This document shows positions 11,080-23,867 of a stretch of 64,000 nucleotides of DNA, piece by piece. Source of the stretch: Sphagnum magellanicum. Lineage: Eukaryota; Streptophyta; Sphagnopsida; Sphagnales; Sphagnaceae. The DNA lies in the NCBI GenBank assembly GCA_021904315.1, contig CM038914.1:23795065-23859064 (forward strand), in the 5' to 3' direction. The position numbers and the translations under genes were made by a program. Numbering within the stretch: the stretch's first letter is position 1; each line of letters begins with the position of its first letter. Below the pieces are notes generated by a model that was given only the letters and a program-made list of their open reading frames with translations, made no database searches and was not told the DNA's origin.

Positions 11080-11935
11080 ACAATACATCAAACATCCATA
11101 GGTGTATTAAAAAAACAAGTATAATAATTATCATAGAATTAATGTAATTAAATTAATTAGCAAAAAAATTGTAAATAATCAAATTCTTTAGAACTTAAAT
11201 TTTATAATTAAAATTCATATTTATTTATTTTACACTAACCATAATGTAATTCCAATAATTAATGTAATTATCATCATTACTCTTAAATGAATACATCTAC
11301 TATTTATAATTACTTATTTACAATAAATAATTATTTTTCCAACATAAAAATTTACCCTATTTATTATTTTTTTAACAATGCTAAAAATTCATTAAAATTT
11401 TATGTAATATGTAATTGCACTTAATAATAATATTTATAATTTATAATTTAAATTAACATTTACAATTCTTATGGTAATTTTACTATAATGTGAATAAATA
11501 ATGTACTTATTGTAATTAGAATAATTCAATTAGAATAGATTATTGTAGGTAAAACCTATAATATTTTATTAAAAATGAATAATTATTACTACAACATTAT
11601 TTTAGTATTTTTACACATTAATTTAAAAAATAATAAAAATTATAATCAATTTATTTTAATCAAATTATTTAATATTTAATATTTATTTAATATTATTTTC
11701 ATAATTAATTATATAATATTTAAGCTATTTATATGTTATAAATTATAATTAAAGTAATGAATGTAATTATTGTAAATCTTTGTATTTATAACTTAAAATT
11801 ACTTATTCACACTTAACAATTATTAGAAATACAAAATATTCACATTAGTTATTCTTTTTTTATAGTAATCAAAATTAATTACTATAATTATAATAATTTA
11901 ATGAAAGTTCATGACTATATGTTTGCATTTAGGTT
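11080..11935. other. Extremely AT-rich low-complexity block
   Basis: Almost entirely A and T, with repeated TAATTA, ATTTAATATT and TTATAATT motifs and no reading frame of note. It could be the AT-rich interior of a degraded transposon or a matrix-attachment-like stretch; the sequence does not decide. Confidence 0.6.
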
Positions 11936-14495
11936 GAAAGCCATTGTGTTGATACCTAAAGCAGTGAACCAAATACCTACTATAGGCGAAGTAGCCAAAA
12001 AGAATTGGAGAGAACGAAAATTGTTCAAGCTAGCATATTGGAAGATCAATCTACCAAAGTAACCATGAACAATTACAATGTTGTAAGTTTTTTCCTCTTG
12101 TATATTTTTTGAATTTCATCATTATGTGCATATTCTTATTCAAATTGGCGATTTTAATTTGTAAACATTTTTGGCACATTGATGATTTCACCATATGTTT
12201 ATGACATTTGAATAAAATACAATATGTAGAAAATCAAATGTGATGAAAAAATGAGCCACCCTATTTGCAACTACCCCACATGTCATCTTTGTGGATTTTG
12301 ATTTAGTTGTAATAATTTATTGCTAACCTTTTTTTAGCATACCTATCACCCTTGACGTATAGGAAAATACACACAACTTTGTCCCGTTGTGTTGTTCCTT
12401 TTTGTGACACCATCTTTACTACAAATTGGTGTCCAACTTGGGGTTTAAAACTAGATTCCAAGGATGTTCAAGGAAGGGTGGGCATGAAAATACAAGCCAG
12501 TATGGTACAATCCCTCCCAATGGAAACACCCAACATTTCATTTTCAAACATGTGAAACATACTTTTGAATACATTTTGTTGTCTACATGTTTATGTTATT
12601 TATTTCCATTCATTTGTGTGTTTTGTTTCAAGATCTATGGTCTTCAAGAATCAAATTTCCATTGTTTTCTTTTAGTCCTTAATCATGATGCACATGACTA
12701 AGTCTAGTTCATAGAGTCTTAGTTTTCCTCTCAATATCATCCTTAATGAATTTCTTACATACACATGGTCAAGATCAAATTCATGCACCTTCCTAATTTT
12801 TGTCACAAGAGGTGTCAAACCACTAACGTTTTTAGGAACCAAGGTGTGGTTTCAAGAATTTTAAATCCTTAATAAGTCTTAGTACAAGACCTTATAATTT
12901 TCGAAAATATAGGGAACTTTGGAAGGAAATGAATTAAATCCTTTTGAATTGGGAATATGAGTCCTTGATTTTGTAGGAAATTTTACTACTTAATAGTTCT
13001 TATAAAATTGGATCCATTATTTAGGATCCTCAATTCTTTACTAAGACATGCAATCTTGTGTTATGAATTGGATTATTGGGTTACAACTCCACTTTTCTTT
13101 TATGAAGCTCAATTTTGCATATTGAGATTAATTAAATCTTATATTTCATTTGTCAATCTTACATCAAAAGTGTGGATCCTAGACTAACAATATTATGTCC
13201 TATATTCAGGAAAATTCGTTACATGTGTGATCATTGTATTAGTAAGGAAAGTAATAAACATCATTGGAAATACAATAGAAAGTTTTGCCATTAAAGATGT
13301 TTCACCATTTGTTTCCAAAGTTCTACAACACTTGACCAACATCTTGCCAAAACAAAGCACAACAATTCTTGGCAAAAAATAAAATGGTAGGGTAATGTTT
13401 CATGAACTCTTACCACATTCATCAATAGGTGAAACATTTAATCTAATTGGCACAAACTCAAAAAATCATGACAAGCTTTCCAATGTCACATGTGAGTATG
13501 CTTCAACAAATTAGGTGATAATTCTTGAACACTTGCACATGGAGCAATGAACATGCTCATTTCAACTATTGAATCATGTGACCATTTATCAAGTAAAACC
13601 TAGTTTATTGGCCCAAATGCCCCAACAATGCATATATTGGCTACATTTCATCTAAAATTTGGTGTATGATGCATATGTGGAGTTTCTATAATAAAAGGTT
13701 TCACCTTAAAAAGTGAAGGTGCCAATATATACTATGTAGGTGATGGTCATTGTTCCTTTTTAGGAATTTCTGTTTGTAATATAAAAAATTATCATCCCTA
13801 AGAAGATTTAACCAAATTTTGTTAGAAACCAAATATGAAATACAAATTTTTAATCATTTTTTAAAAAAAAACTAAAACTAAAAATCAAATATTAGAATGG
13901 TGATTTTTATTAAGTTTTTTCTTCACTTATGGTAATTGAAAACCTCCAATATTTATCTATGAAAAAAGGTTGTTTATAGTGAATAAGATATTGAAAACAA
14001 ATTTTTCATTGAAAATTCATTTAAATAAAAATATATAATGGAATTTGGGCACACTCTTCATATTGTTAGAAAAATTTAGATGCATAGGATTTAATGAAGA
14101 TGTTTGGATTTGCAGAAATCCAATAGCATTTCTAAAAAATATTGAATTTGGAGTAGTTTTCTTGGTTTGAAATTCAAATAAATTACTAAAAAAATGGCTA
14201 TAAAAGGAATAAATGGAGAACCAATTCACATTCAGGCCAATGACATAGGTTACACGTATACATTTGAATTAAAATCTTTCATCAATAGTCAGTGTGGAAA
14301 AACAATGGCAAAACTTCTCACAAAATCTAGGTATGAAAAATGAGACTTACCTTCATCACAAACTTCATGGGTCACGATTTGGCAATAATAGTTGTGTGAA
14401 ATTTTCTTTTCATAGGTTTGAATGAATATACACAAATGTCATTTATCTACTTGTATTGTTCGAACATCGATGTCATGTGCATTGCTTAAACACAA
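11936..14495. other. Gene-poor stretch
   Basis: A few short frames open here (for example a plus-strand [16 protein letters not shown] segment near 11935-11990), but none shows a recognisable domain, consistent codon pattern or splice structure. It is probably decayed transposon or intergenic sequence. Confidence 0.5.
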
Positions 14496-14498
14496 ATG

Positions 14499-14649
14499 CA
14501 TTACAAGAAAAATGGGTTTTTTTTCCTTATCCAATGCAACTATGTTTGTCCAAGGTGATTCATTTTTGGTGCATGCAACTAAAACATTAACTGCCTTGGA
14601 CAAAAATAGTTGCAAAAATTGGTTACAAAACCCCATTTTTCTTTTAGTG
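14499..14649. mobile_element. 151-bp CACTA-type MITE
   Basis: The left end CATTACAAGAAAAATGGG and the right end, read in reverse complement, CACTAAAAGAAAAATGGG are inverted repeats. The match extends inward for about 57 bp (both sides contain GCAACTA and TTTTTGTCCAAGG-like segments). The element is flanked by a 3-bp direct duplication ATG at 14496-14498 and 14650-14652, the target size expected for CACTA elements. It is too short to code for anything. Confidence 0.75.
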
Positions 14650-14652
14650 ATG

Positions 14653-16464
14653 TCATATGCTTGTTTGTATTGTTTAAACACGAATGTTGCATGTCTATTT
14701 GTATTGTTTATACATGAAAGTCATGCACACAACTTTCATGTTTAAATAATGCATGACATTTGTGTTTAAATGATATGGTCCATGAAATAACAAATTTCGC
14801 ATGGATTTGGAATAAACCCATGAAGCTTGTAAATTTGTGATGTTAAGAAGGGGAATGGAACCTTGCCTGATTTAAGAATAACATATTTCTATGTTATTAA
14901 AATTTTTCCTTCATTTTACATGCAGAGGGTGTTAGTGGCATTGTAGTGAGTGTAAATAACCTTTACTTTGAGGTGTGTTGTTATTATAGTTGAAGGTTCA
15001 TCTATGCTAGGCATTCTTTCAAGTGTTCCTCCCCTTTCTTTATCTCATATGTTTTTCGCAATTGGAGGGGAAGGTTCAAGTACTTGATTTCTTCTTTTTC
15101 ACCTTGCGTTCTGCCCTCTTTAGAGTATTCCTAGTTTGCTAGGACTTATGTCCTTCCATCTTGTACCTTTTTTCCCCCATTTGTTGGGTTCTTTGTTTTA
15201 TTGATAATTGGTAGGTTTTCATCATTTTTGAACTCTTTCACATGATGTAATAGTGGAACCTAAACATATATATTAAAAAAATATATAGTCTTTTATATCA
15301 TGCAATCACACATATGTTAATTTCAAATTTGAACCCATAAAAGATGGAGCTGTTATTACTATTTTTTCAAGCCTTTTGTTTGGAAAGTAAGGGTATTGTG
15401 AATCTAGAGTAAAGACAAAGTTGATTGTGACATATTTATCATGTTTTTTTACTAGAAAAACAAGGTTATCTTAAATCCAAAAAGATACTCAATTATGAAG
15501 CGTCATTAGTGTATGGAAAGTCACTAAGATGATCATCAATTAAGATGTAACATATAAGATCATCAATTCAAATCCAATATAATGATCATCAATCTAAAAT
15601 CACATTAAGCATTGCAAGTGAAAAAATATAAGCAAATTCAATTTTGCATTAATAACAACTAGGTATAACATGGAAAAGCCTTTTTTATGCATTGTAACAA
15701 AGGGATTTAAGGCCATTGGAAAGGTTAATAACATTGTATGATTGAGACCTTTGGATGCAAGAAGATTCTCACAAGAGGGAACAGATCTGTCAACCTTTTG
15801 TTGTACCAAAGAATCATTAGTTAAATTTTCTTATTTTCACAAAAAAATCTCTTCTTCACCATTTTCAACCTTCATCCTTGATGGACCAACTTTGTGATCC
15901 ATTTGATATAACATCTACCAACAATCATATAACTTGAATTTAATGACAAAAATTCAAATAACATTATGGGCAAGTACTAGTGTGGATGTTTTTGGCTCTT
16001 AAAGGCCTTTATGACAACCATTCAATGAATGCACTACCTAACATATTCAACTCACAATGGGAATAGTTCATTGCAAATCATGTTTATAATGGTTGCCCAC
16101 AATAATACTCTATCAAGATGGTTATAATAATAAGCAACTAGTGTTATCTTCTTATCGTTAAGTTGTTTGATCAAAGACCCTTATGAATATCATTAGACAT
16201 CCTTACAAGATCCCGTTAGATTTTGTTTTTTTGAAACTTTGAAATCATTGCCATGACTAAGTAACTCAAACTTCAAATGCAGTAATTCCAATAAATCATC
16301 CACAAAAGGTCACCACCCACACTAATCATGCATTTTCAAAAATTTGATTCCATGATTCTTAGCCCATATTTCAAATGAATAAATTATTCACTTCTCTCTC
16401 TACAAAAAATCTTGAAAATATAATACAAGATAGTTGATGTTTTTGGGACTTTCAAATGGTTAAG
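14653..16464. other. Gene-poor stretch
   Basis: No supported gene. A short motif (ATGATCATCAAT) recurs around 15525-15595. Everything else looks like neutral AT-rich intergenic DNA. Confidence 0.5.
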
Positions 16465-16534
16465 ATCTTGTTCCGAAGCCTTGATAGAACCTTGATAATA
16501 TCTTGTTCCGGAGCCTTGAAAAGCCTTGATAATA
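16465..16534. repeat. 35-bp tandem duplication
   Basis: Two adjacent 35-bp units beginning ATCTTGTTCCG and ending CCTTGATAAT, with a few differences. Confidence 0.7.
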
Positions 16535-17059
16535 TCTAGCCTAATTAAGAAAAGAATATTTTTTCCTAATGCCCAAGCTTTAGCTACCTCTAGTGGTAGT
16601 GCTCCAAAATTGTCACCATTCTTGCATAAAATGACACACCCAAGCTAAAAACAAACCATAAAAAATTTCACCCACCCACAGGAAGAAAATCTTGCACAAC
16701 TACTAGCATTCAACATACTTGTGCAATTGATGTTGTTGATTCCAATCGTGTATCCACTAACAAACAAATAAAAATATTCCTCATTGCATCCTCCACACTC
16801 AGTCAAGGTTCAAGGTCCTAAAACATTTATAGGTTTAGGTGACATTTGTAAATCAATACAATTTAGATCAAATTGTAAACTCCTATGGAATGTGAAAAGG
16901 CCCAACAAAGCTCATTATGAAATGACCCCATTTGTCATATTCAATTCAAAATAAATTGAAATGAGTAAACACCATCAACAAGCCCATGAAACAACCAAAC
17001 AACATTGTTACGATATCAAAAAGGGGAATATGTCAGCTTAACAACTTTGGAATGCTTGA

Positions 17060-17647
17060 GGTTTTATGGAAAGGATTTTGACATACTAGAATAGGAACGA
17101 TGCCTACCAATTTTGCAAGAGCCATCGAAAGTTCAATGTGTCCATTCTACATTTGTAAACCACCCGCATTTTCAATGCACAAAAAGATGTGGTTTGGGGT
17201 ATGAAACTCCTCACCAAATAGCCTAGCTACTTCTTTTCTCTCAACCTCATTTTTGAGGTTCACAAACTCCTACCAAAGCTTTGCAAGTTGGCAACATGTG
17301 AAACTTCTCTCCACATCAGGAGCATTAGTTTTCAAGCTTTTATGATCAAGCGAAAATCCCATTGAACATGAGCCTTGGCACATTTGCTTCTTCTCCTTTC
17401 CCATGTGCTACAATATTGGATATTTCTTCATTAAGTCGTAGCGCCTAATACCTGTCAAAGCATAACACCCTTTGATTGGTTGAAATGATTGTCCACAATT
17501 TTGCTTCATGAACATATGTGTAATTTTTTCAAATGTCTTGTTTAAGTTAATGTTACCCAAGTGGGTCATAATTTCCAGCTTCCAAATACTTGTTATTGTT
17601 TTCCTTGCTTGCCATAATTGGTTGGAATCAGTGATTAAATTCCTCAA
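17060..17647 (-). pseudogene. RibB-like (DHBP synthase) gene fragment, decayed
   Basis: Read on the minus strand, the frame gives KYPIL, one stop, then MGFSLDHKSLKT, APDVERSFTCCQLAKL, a stop, VERKEVARLFGEEF, TPNHIFLCIENAGGL, a stop, and NGHIELSMALAKLVGI. The order S-x-D-H, then D-x-E-R-(A/S)-x-T, then (P)-x-H-(I/V)-F......GG, then G-H-x-E-x-S-x-x-L-A-x-L-x-G is that of the C-terminal half of 3,4-dihydroxy-2-butanone-4-phosphate synthase, a riboflavin-pathway enzyme. Three in-frame stops show it is not functional. No intron is obvious, so it could be a processed copy. Identification is by motif order only. Confidence 0.45.
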
Positions 17648-17659
17648 AGTAATGTTCGG

Positions 17660-18335
17660 CTAGGGTTTCTTTCAAGCATTGACATAATAGAAGATCAATT
17701 GATTAGGGTTTAAGGTTCTCATGGATAGATATCGATCTTGCATTATTGTTTTGTGTTTTGTAAGCTTGTTTATATATTCTTAAGTTTGACTCATTTAGTG
17801 CAAAAACCTCATTGTCTTTCAATTGGGTCAATAATTAGGTCAATGTTGTCATAGGAACTGTTCACTAAATAATCCAAATAGAGCTTATGGAAACCCTAGC
17901 TGGAGAATTATTCTTGAAATTTTATGAGAAACCAAGCTATGAGTTGTTTGTACAAGAAATTTGCAAAGTGGAAATGATGGGAGTTTGCTAGAATTATTTT
18001 TTAAAAAAAAGTTATGGGTGGGTAATGGATACCTTTCCAATGAAGAGGAAATTAAAGGTAGAAGCAACCTCGTGAGCCACAAAGATGTACAACTACATTC
18101 TTGCTTCAGTCCTTAGAATTTTCAAATAAAGAAGAGATAGAGAAGTTGTTGGGAAAAAAAAGTCAATTTCGGCCTCCTTGGATTCTAAATCTAGAATTGC
18201 AATGCACTTGCCTTTGCTCAAGGTTTTAAGAGCTGCATTCAAAGCTTGCTCCTCCATACTTCTTGCCTAAATTCTAGCATTTAAATCAAACCTTGGGTCC
18301 TCTTTATTAGAGATCCAAGAAAAATAGACAATTCT
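17660..18335. other. Non-coding stretch
   Basis: No supported gene or repeat. Confidence 0.5.
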
Positions 18336-18339
18336 TGAG

Positions 18340-19335
18340 AGATAGGTTTTAGAGGTTATTATGGTCATGTATGTTGATGATTTATTTATCATAGGGAATG
18401 ACGAACAGGAGTACCCAACACAAGCATAATTTCCTATGACTAACTTGGGCCCTATGCAGAAGTATTTTGGTGTCAAAATTGAATTGCACCACGCACGATC
18501 TCCTACTTCATTAGACATCTTATGCTCGCAATCTCCTTAATGAATTCCACGTGGTTGATTCCACACTAGCTCACATTCCCATGCATGAGAGCACCCATTT
18601 TCAACATGATATCGACACCAAACTAGTCAATGTTGCTTGTGATGGGCAGATGGTAGGTAAACTTCATTATCTGACCAAGATCTAGCTTGACTTTCAATAC
18701 GTTGTCAACATTGTTAGTCAACACATGCAGGCACTTCAAACTAAACATTTTCATGTCGTTCAACAAATTTTTCACTACATCCAAAAATACCCATCACTTG
18801 GCCTTTTCTTTAGCAAGGGGGAAAATACCCAATTCCAAGGATTTTCTAATGCAGATTATGCATTTCATTTAAATGATTGAACCTCCACAATAACTTACAT
18901 TTTCCTCCTTGGATCTACACCCATCTCATGGTGTTGTCGGAAACAAAATTTAGTTTCACGATTGTCATGTGAATGTGAGTATTGATCGTTAGCAAATTAT
19001 TATTGGGAGGCCGTATGGATTCATCGACTATTGCATGAACTAGGACTAGACATGAGTGCCCTCACAACAATCATGTGTCACAATCAAAGCACCATTAAAC
19101 TTTCTAAGAACCCGGTTTTTCATGATAAAACAAAGCATTTTGAAGTAGATTGGTATTTTATACAAGAGAAAATAGAAGAGAAAATAGTTTAGGTTGATTT
19201 TATTAATACAACAAAACAACTTGTTGATATGTTCTGGAAGGCCTTAGGTCAAATTAAATTTGAAACATGTAGAAGTAGACTTAATTTAAATAATGTTAAG
19301 TCTAAAAGTTACATAATGATCTAGTGAATATCTAT
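18340..19335 (+). mobile_element. Ty1/copia retrotransposon remnant (RT-RNaseH)
   Basis: Plus-strand fragments show the copia reverse-transcriptase active site VMYVDDLFIIG near 18365, then LGPMQKYFGVKIE, LVGKLHYLTK, HYIQKYPSLGLFF, and the RNaseH/C-terminal block YYWEAVWIHRLLHELGL and HDKTKHFEVDWYFIQEKIE, ending around FINTTKQLVDMFWKALG. The order matches a Pseudoviridae-type pol. Multiple stops and frameshifts make it dead. The 5' gag, protease and integrase are not visible upstream. A TGTTGGAATC at 19641, preceded by cgaaaggg, could be the start of the 3' LTR, but its other end was not located. Confidence 0.8.
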
Positions 19336-20209
19336 TTAAGTAGTCTCTTAAAAATTTGATTCGGATAAGTAAAATTAAAGTGTGTGCAGGTGTGATTACA
19401 TTACGAATGGAATGATTTCTTCTAGTAAAGTATGAAGGAAGATGTTGTTGATGACGTAGGAATGATGAAGAAGATGTTTAGATCTTGCCAACAAAGACAT
19501 TGCGAACGAAAAACATTGTTGACATCTTGTTAAGAAATAATGTAGAAGAAGTAGATCTATGTTGCTTTATTGTTTGATCTCCCTGATCCACCATATCTTG
19601 TCAATCAAAAGTGTTTGTGTATGCTAAGCATACGAAAGGGTGTTGGAATCGATATATCCTCAACTTAATATCATTCATCCTTTCAATAGATTATGTTAGA
19701 ACTTTTAATATGCATGTTATATTTAGAAGGAGTCTAGGGTATTTGAGAGGTTTTTCTTTTGTTTTGTGAACTGATTTGTTCCCATACGATGACTTCCATC
19801 TATGATTAACATTAGTTTTTCATTCAAAATCTAGTGAAATCACTTGACATAGAAAGACACCTTCTATTGTAGCTAAAATCATCCTTTAGAACAACTCCAC
19901 ATGTGTTCCAAGTATATGGCAATGGAACACAATATTTCCCAAAACCAAGATTAATTTCTTTTCTTTTTTTCCCAACCCCACACTAAAACTAACACTATAA
20001 ATGATTGGTAACCAATAATAACTATTAGCAACCCATTTGGACCAACCACATGTCTAACAACCTATCCAATAATCAATAGCATGCATTGTCCTTTCTTAAG
20101 CCTTTTGCTTGCTTTCATGTTCTCAAGGAAAATGTCCAAGGCAAAGCCATTGTGTTAAGCCAAAATTTATTGTCCATGGCCATATACCCCAACACTTGTG
20201 GAGCTGCTC
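19336..20209. other. Non-coding, possibly copia 3' region and LTR
   Basis: No gene. Contains the candidate polypurine-tract/LTR junction at 19633-19650. The remainder is featureless. Confidence 0.4.
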
Positions 20210-20212
20210 TTA

Positions 20213-20560
20213 GGCCCCCTTTACATTAGGAGTTGAAGCCAATGTTCAACTCAAATCACACATTCCTATTGATGCAAAAGTTGAAATCAGCCCCAAGGGT
20301 TAACTTACACTAAAAGTTAAGGTTGAAATAGAAAAAATCTTTTCAATCTACCCCAAGTTACTAATAAATGTTGAACTTTATGGCCTTGTATTAGCCTTAA
20401 GGTTGAAGAAAAGGATAACATCAAATTTGAGAAGCCAATTTGCAACCCTTGTGGCTAATGTTGTAACATTTATTAGTAATTTGGGGCCAGACAAAAAACC
20501 AAAAATGCTCAAAGTTGACCCTGAGTTTTTTCAACCTTGACTTTTAATGTAAAGTGAGCC
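20213..20560. mobile_element. Tourist-like (PIF/Harbinger) MITE, 348 bp
   Basis: The left end GGCCCCCTTTACATTAG and the reverse complement of the right end GGCTCACTTTACATTAA form imperfect terminal inverted repeats. They are flanked by TTA on both sides (20210-20212 and 20561-20563), the usual 3-bp target of PIF/Harbinger elements. The interior has more inverted pairing (AGTTGAA/TTCAACT-type motifs and a repeated TTACTAATAAATGTT / AACATTTATTAGTAA pair) but no coding frame. Confidence 0.6.
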
Positions 20561-20930
20561 TTAAACTAAATTAGGGTCTTAGAGTTCAAATTTAACATTT
20601 CTTTGATGCATTTTGGAGTTATTATTGAGGAAAAGGCTCATTCAAGAAGGTGAATGTATTAATGTGGGTGCAAGTTTAGCCTGGTCATTAATTACAGGTT
20701 TCCCCAATTCCTTCATAAACAATAGATTTGGTTGTGGGCACCATAACACAAAACAAGTCATAAAACCAAAAATGAGCAAAAAGTAATTGGCTTTCACTAG
20801 GCTAAAGCCTTAGATCTCGGATCCAACATGTTTGCATTTTGCACCAGATGTTAATCATATTGATTATGGTTTTCCACATAAGGAGTCAAAAGGGTCTTGT
20901 ACTTAAAACACCATTAGGCCCACTTTAGAC

Positions 20931-21302
20931 GGAAAATGTTAAACAAGCCAAAGGAAATAGATAGTAGTCAATACAAAAGTATTCCTACAATTTTTTCTTC
21001 CAATTTGCCCATTTGCCCCCATTCATATTTTCTCAAGTGACACCCATGCATGTTTTGCACTTGTAATCTCATATAATACGACATGTTTTGCACTTGTAAC
21101 CTCACATAACATGCTAAGTAATATGTTATATACCCCTTTATACCCCTAATGTGTTCATAACGTGCATAACATGGACTCAAAACATGTCTAGGCATGACAA
21201 GGTGAAAATAAATCGGACAAATGGGCAAACTAGAGGAAAAAAATCACAACAATATTTTTTTACTAGCTACATTCATTTCCTTTGGCATATTTAATGTTTT
21301 CC
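20931..21302. mobile_element. Long-TIR MITE, copy A (372 bp)
   Basis: The terminal inverted repeats begin GGAAAA and extend about 90 bp (motifs GCCAAAGGAAAT, CAATTTGCCCATTTG). It is flanked by ACTTTAGA at 20922-20929 and 21303-21310. The interior contains two direct copies of TGTTTTGCACTTGTAA. It belongs to the same family as the element at 56874-57252. The 8-9-bp target duplication and GGGAAAA-type end fit a non-autonomous MULE best; hAT is an alternative. Confidence 0.75.
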
Positions 21303-21310
21303 ACTTTAGA

Positions 21311-22830
21311 TGAATTCAAGATTCAATTTCCTAGGAACCAATTTGGACTCATGTAAAACAAATTGAATCCTTGAGTTGGAGTGTTCCTTGGTCCCCAGTT
21401 TGATTCTTGGTTCTCCACATCAGGAGCTTTCTTTTTAGCACTGTCTTTTGTTCCAAACCAATTGATTTTCCCTCCAAAATAGGTGCCATATTAACCTTAA
21501 TTTGCCACTTTTTGGTCTTGGACCCTCATCTAAAGGCCTTGGGACCAATTTAAAGCTTTCCACCAATAAGATTGTTTGAATTCATTGGTCCTTGCACCTT
21601 GGAGCCTCAACTAAAGTTGCCTTTAATTTCACAACATTTATTTCCATAATTGTTCTATCTATTTTTGGGTCAAAATTATACCCTGAATACACTTGTAAAT
21701 TTTCATCACCAAAAACATCACTATTTTCTTCACAAGGCAGTGCATTAGTTCTAAGAGCATGCATTTAACCAACCCATCCTAAAACACGAACCTACTAGAT
21801 GAAACACATGGTAGATTCTAAAGCTTGGTCATATGGTAAGGAAAATGTTAAACATGCCAAGGGTCTTGAATGCTATTAGTACAAAAGGACTACCCCACAT
21901 CACCATGACATCATCCTTCCCCTCGCCCTTGTAACTTCCAAATCCTCCATTTCCCTCCCCATGTAACGAGCCTTTTATTCATTGACATTCGTTATGCTCG
22001 TGTTACCTATTTTGCGTAACAGACCATCAACATACCCATCCACATGGTACTCTTGTGCCATGCATGCCATACCACCATGTCTTCTCACCATCATGAGGAC
22101 AGACCTATTTGCTTTAGGGCATTGTCATTGTCTTTTGTCATTGTGCATGTTTTGCATTTTTTATTGCATAATCCTATAATGTCTCCCTCTATCGTTTTTT
22201 TACACACTTGTACCCATTGTCGAATGCTCTCACAATAGCTCCGATTCTTTTAAGGTTCCTTCATCATTGATCATTTTCATCAATACAACTACTACATGTG
22301 CTTCTACAACACCTTATCAAGGTGCATGCATTGCCCAATTCAAAAGTCCTGCATTGCTTGTAGTTTGCTTGTAGAAATTACATGTATAGGAAATTATCTC
22401 TGCTTAGCAAGCTTGGATGCACAAATTACAAATGGAAGATGGTTTTTTCAGTCCCTTTCTAAAGTTGCCAAATGCACAATTTTGTCCAAATGTTGTGTGC
22501 CTACATGGAGATGTCTTTTTCCTTCTTTTTTCATTGTTACCTTCATTAATTTGGTCAGAGTCTTCAACATCTTGCATCTCCCAAAGCGATCCAAGTTCCC
22601 CCTTCTTGATTAGATAAATACTAACTCCTTGATTGCATTGTTCTTGCAAGCACTATTCCTTCATCCGATTTCAATTACGCTCAGCAACATTCTACGGAAG
22701 ATCTACTTCTTTTTTGTGGTCCTAGAGTCAAAAAGGTATGCATTATTTAAGAGTTTCCTTTGTAACATGTACATATTATTAAGTCTTCTTGTTTCCATGG
22801 TTTTTTTTGGTTTCTTATACTTTTTAACCT
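21311..22830. other. Gene-poor stretch
   Basis: Several short overlapping frames open on both strands around 22000-22650, but none has a recognisable domain. No gene can be supported. Confidence 0.5.
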
Positions 22831-23860
22831 ACAACTCATTTGAAACAAGGCATTCAATCATATTACAGTCATAGGCTTTCCCTTGTAACATGCATGCCCA
22901 CAAATTGTCCCCATTTTGTGCTAACAATGTTTTTGTGGTGCTTATGCAGATCAATTGAACCACATTGTGTAACCTACAATTCATTTCAACAAGTACTCAT
23001 TCCAAGCAACCTCAATCTATCCTCTATAACATGCCCACAAATTGTGTTTAATTTGTTATTTTGCCTAAATTGGCCTATTCTGTTAATCCTAATTGAAATA
23101 TGACTTACTAAATGATTTTAATTCCAAGTAACATGTCCATGCCTTGTAACAAGCCCCCTCTTACAATATTTTACCTTGTGAATCATTTGATGGAACTTGT
23201 TTGATGGTGTTGTAACTAAGTCCACTTGCTCAAATAATATAATGATCTCAATTTCATGTAACATCTCACAACATGTCTTTGAATGTGTCCTCACTCATGC
23301 ATTGTTGATCCTATACCTTGTTAATTAAGGTATGTCATTTGTTTTGTTCTCTTTTGTAACCACTCCCACATACCTTGATGTGGTCACCCCAATTATTTCA
23401 TGTGACATTTGACAATGTTCTAGTGTTGTCCCTACAAATCCATTGAACCACAGTTTGTAACCTACAACTCATCTCAACAAGGTGTTCAATCTATCTTCTA
23501 TAACATGCCCACAATTTGTGTATAGAATCCTAGGTGTAACATGGATCATTAGATGTTTGGGGAAACTTGTTTGATGTTGTTGTAATTAGTCCCATTTACC
23601 TTGATAATATGGTAATCCCAATTTGTTGTAACATTGGTATGTAGCTTCTAATTCCATGTGATTCCTCCCACCTTGTGAATCATTTGATGGAACTTGTTTG
23701 ATGGTGTTGTAACTAGGCCCACTTGCTTAAATAATACAATGATCCCAATTTCTTGTAACAACTCACAACATGTTTTGGAACATGTCCTTACTCATGAATT
23801 GTTCCTATACCTTGTTAATTAGGGTATGTAACTTGCTTGACTCAACCATTACCTCCATCT
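22830..23860. repeat. Degenerate ~0.5-kb direct repeats
   Basis: The segment beginning CCTTGTGAATCATTTGATGG at 23174 recurs at 23671 (offset 497) and remains alignable for roughly 170 bp, through CCTTGTTAATTA.GGTATGT. The part with AACATGCCCACAA recurs near 23025 and 23505, and a weaker third copy lies near 22835-22910. The whole block looks like an old tandem duplication and is rich in TGTAACATG-type words. Confidence 0.65.
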
Positions 23861-23867
23861 ACAACAA

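Noticed and set aside
22296-22649. Overlapping 105- and 81-codon frames on opposite strands as genes.
   Set aside because: No domain on either strand; typical chance frames in a locally less AT-rich patch.
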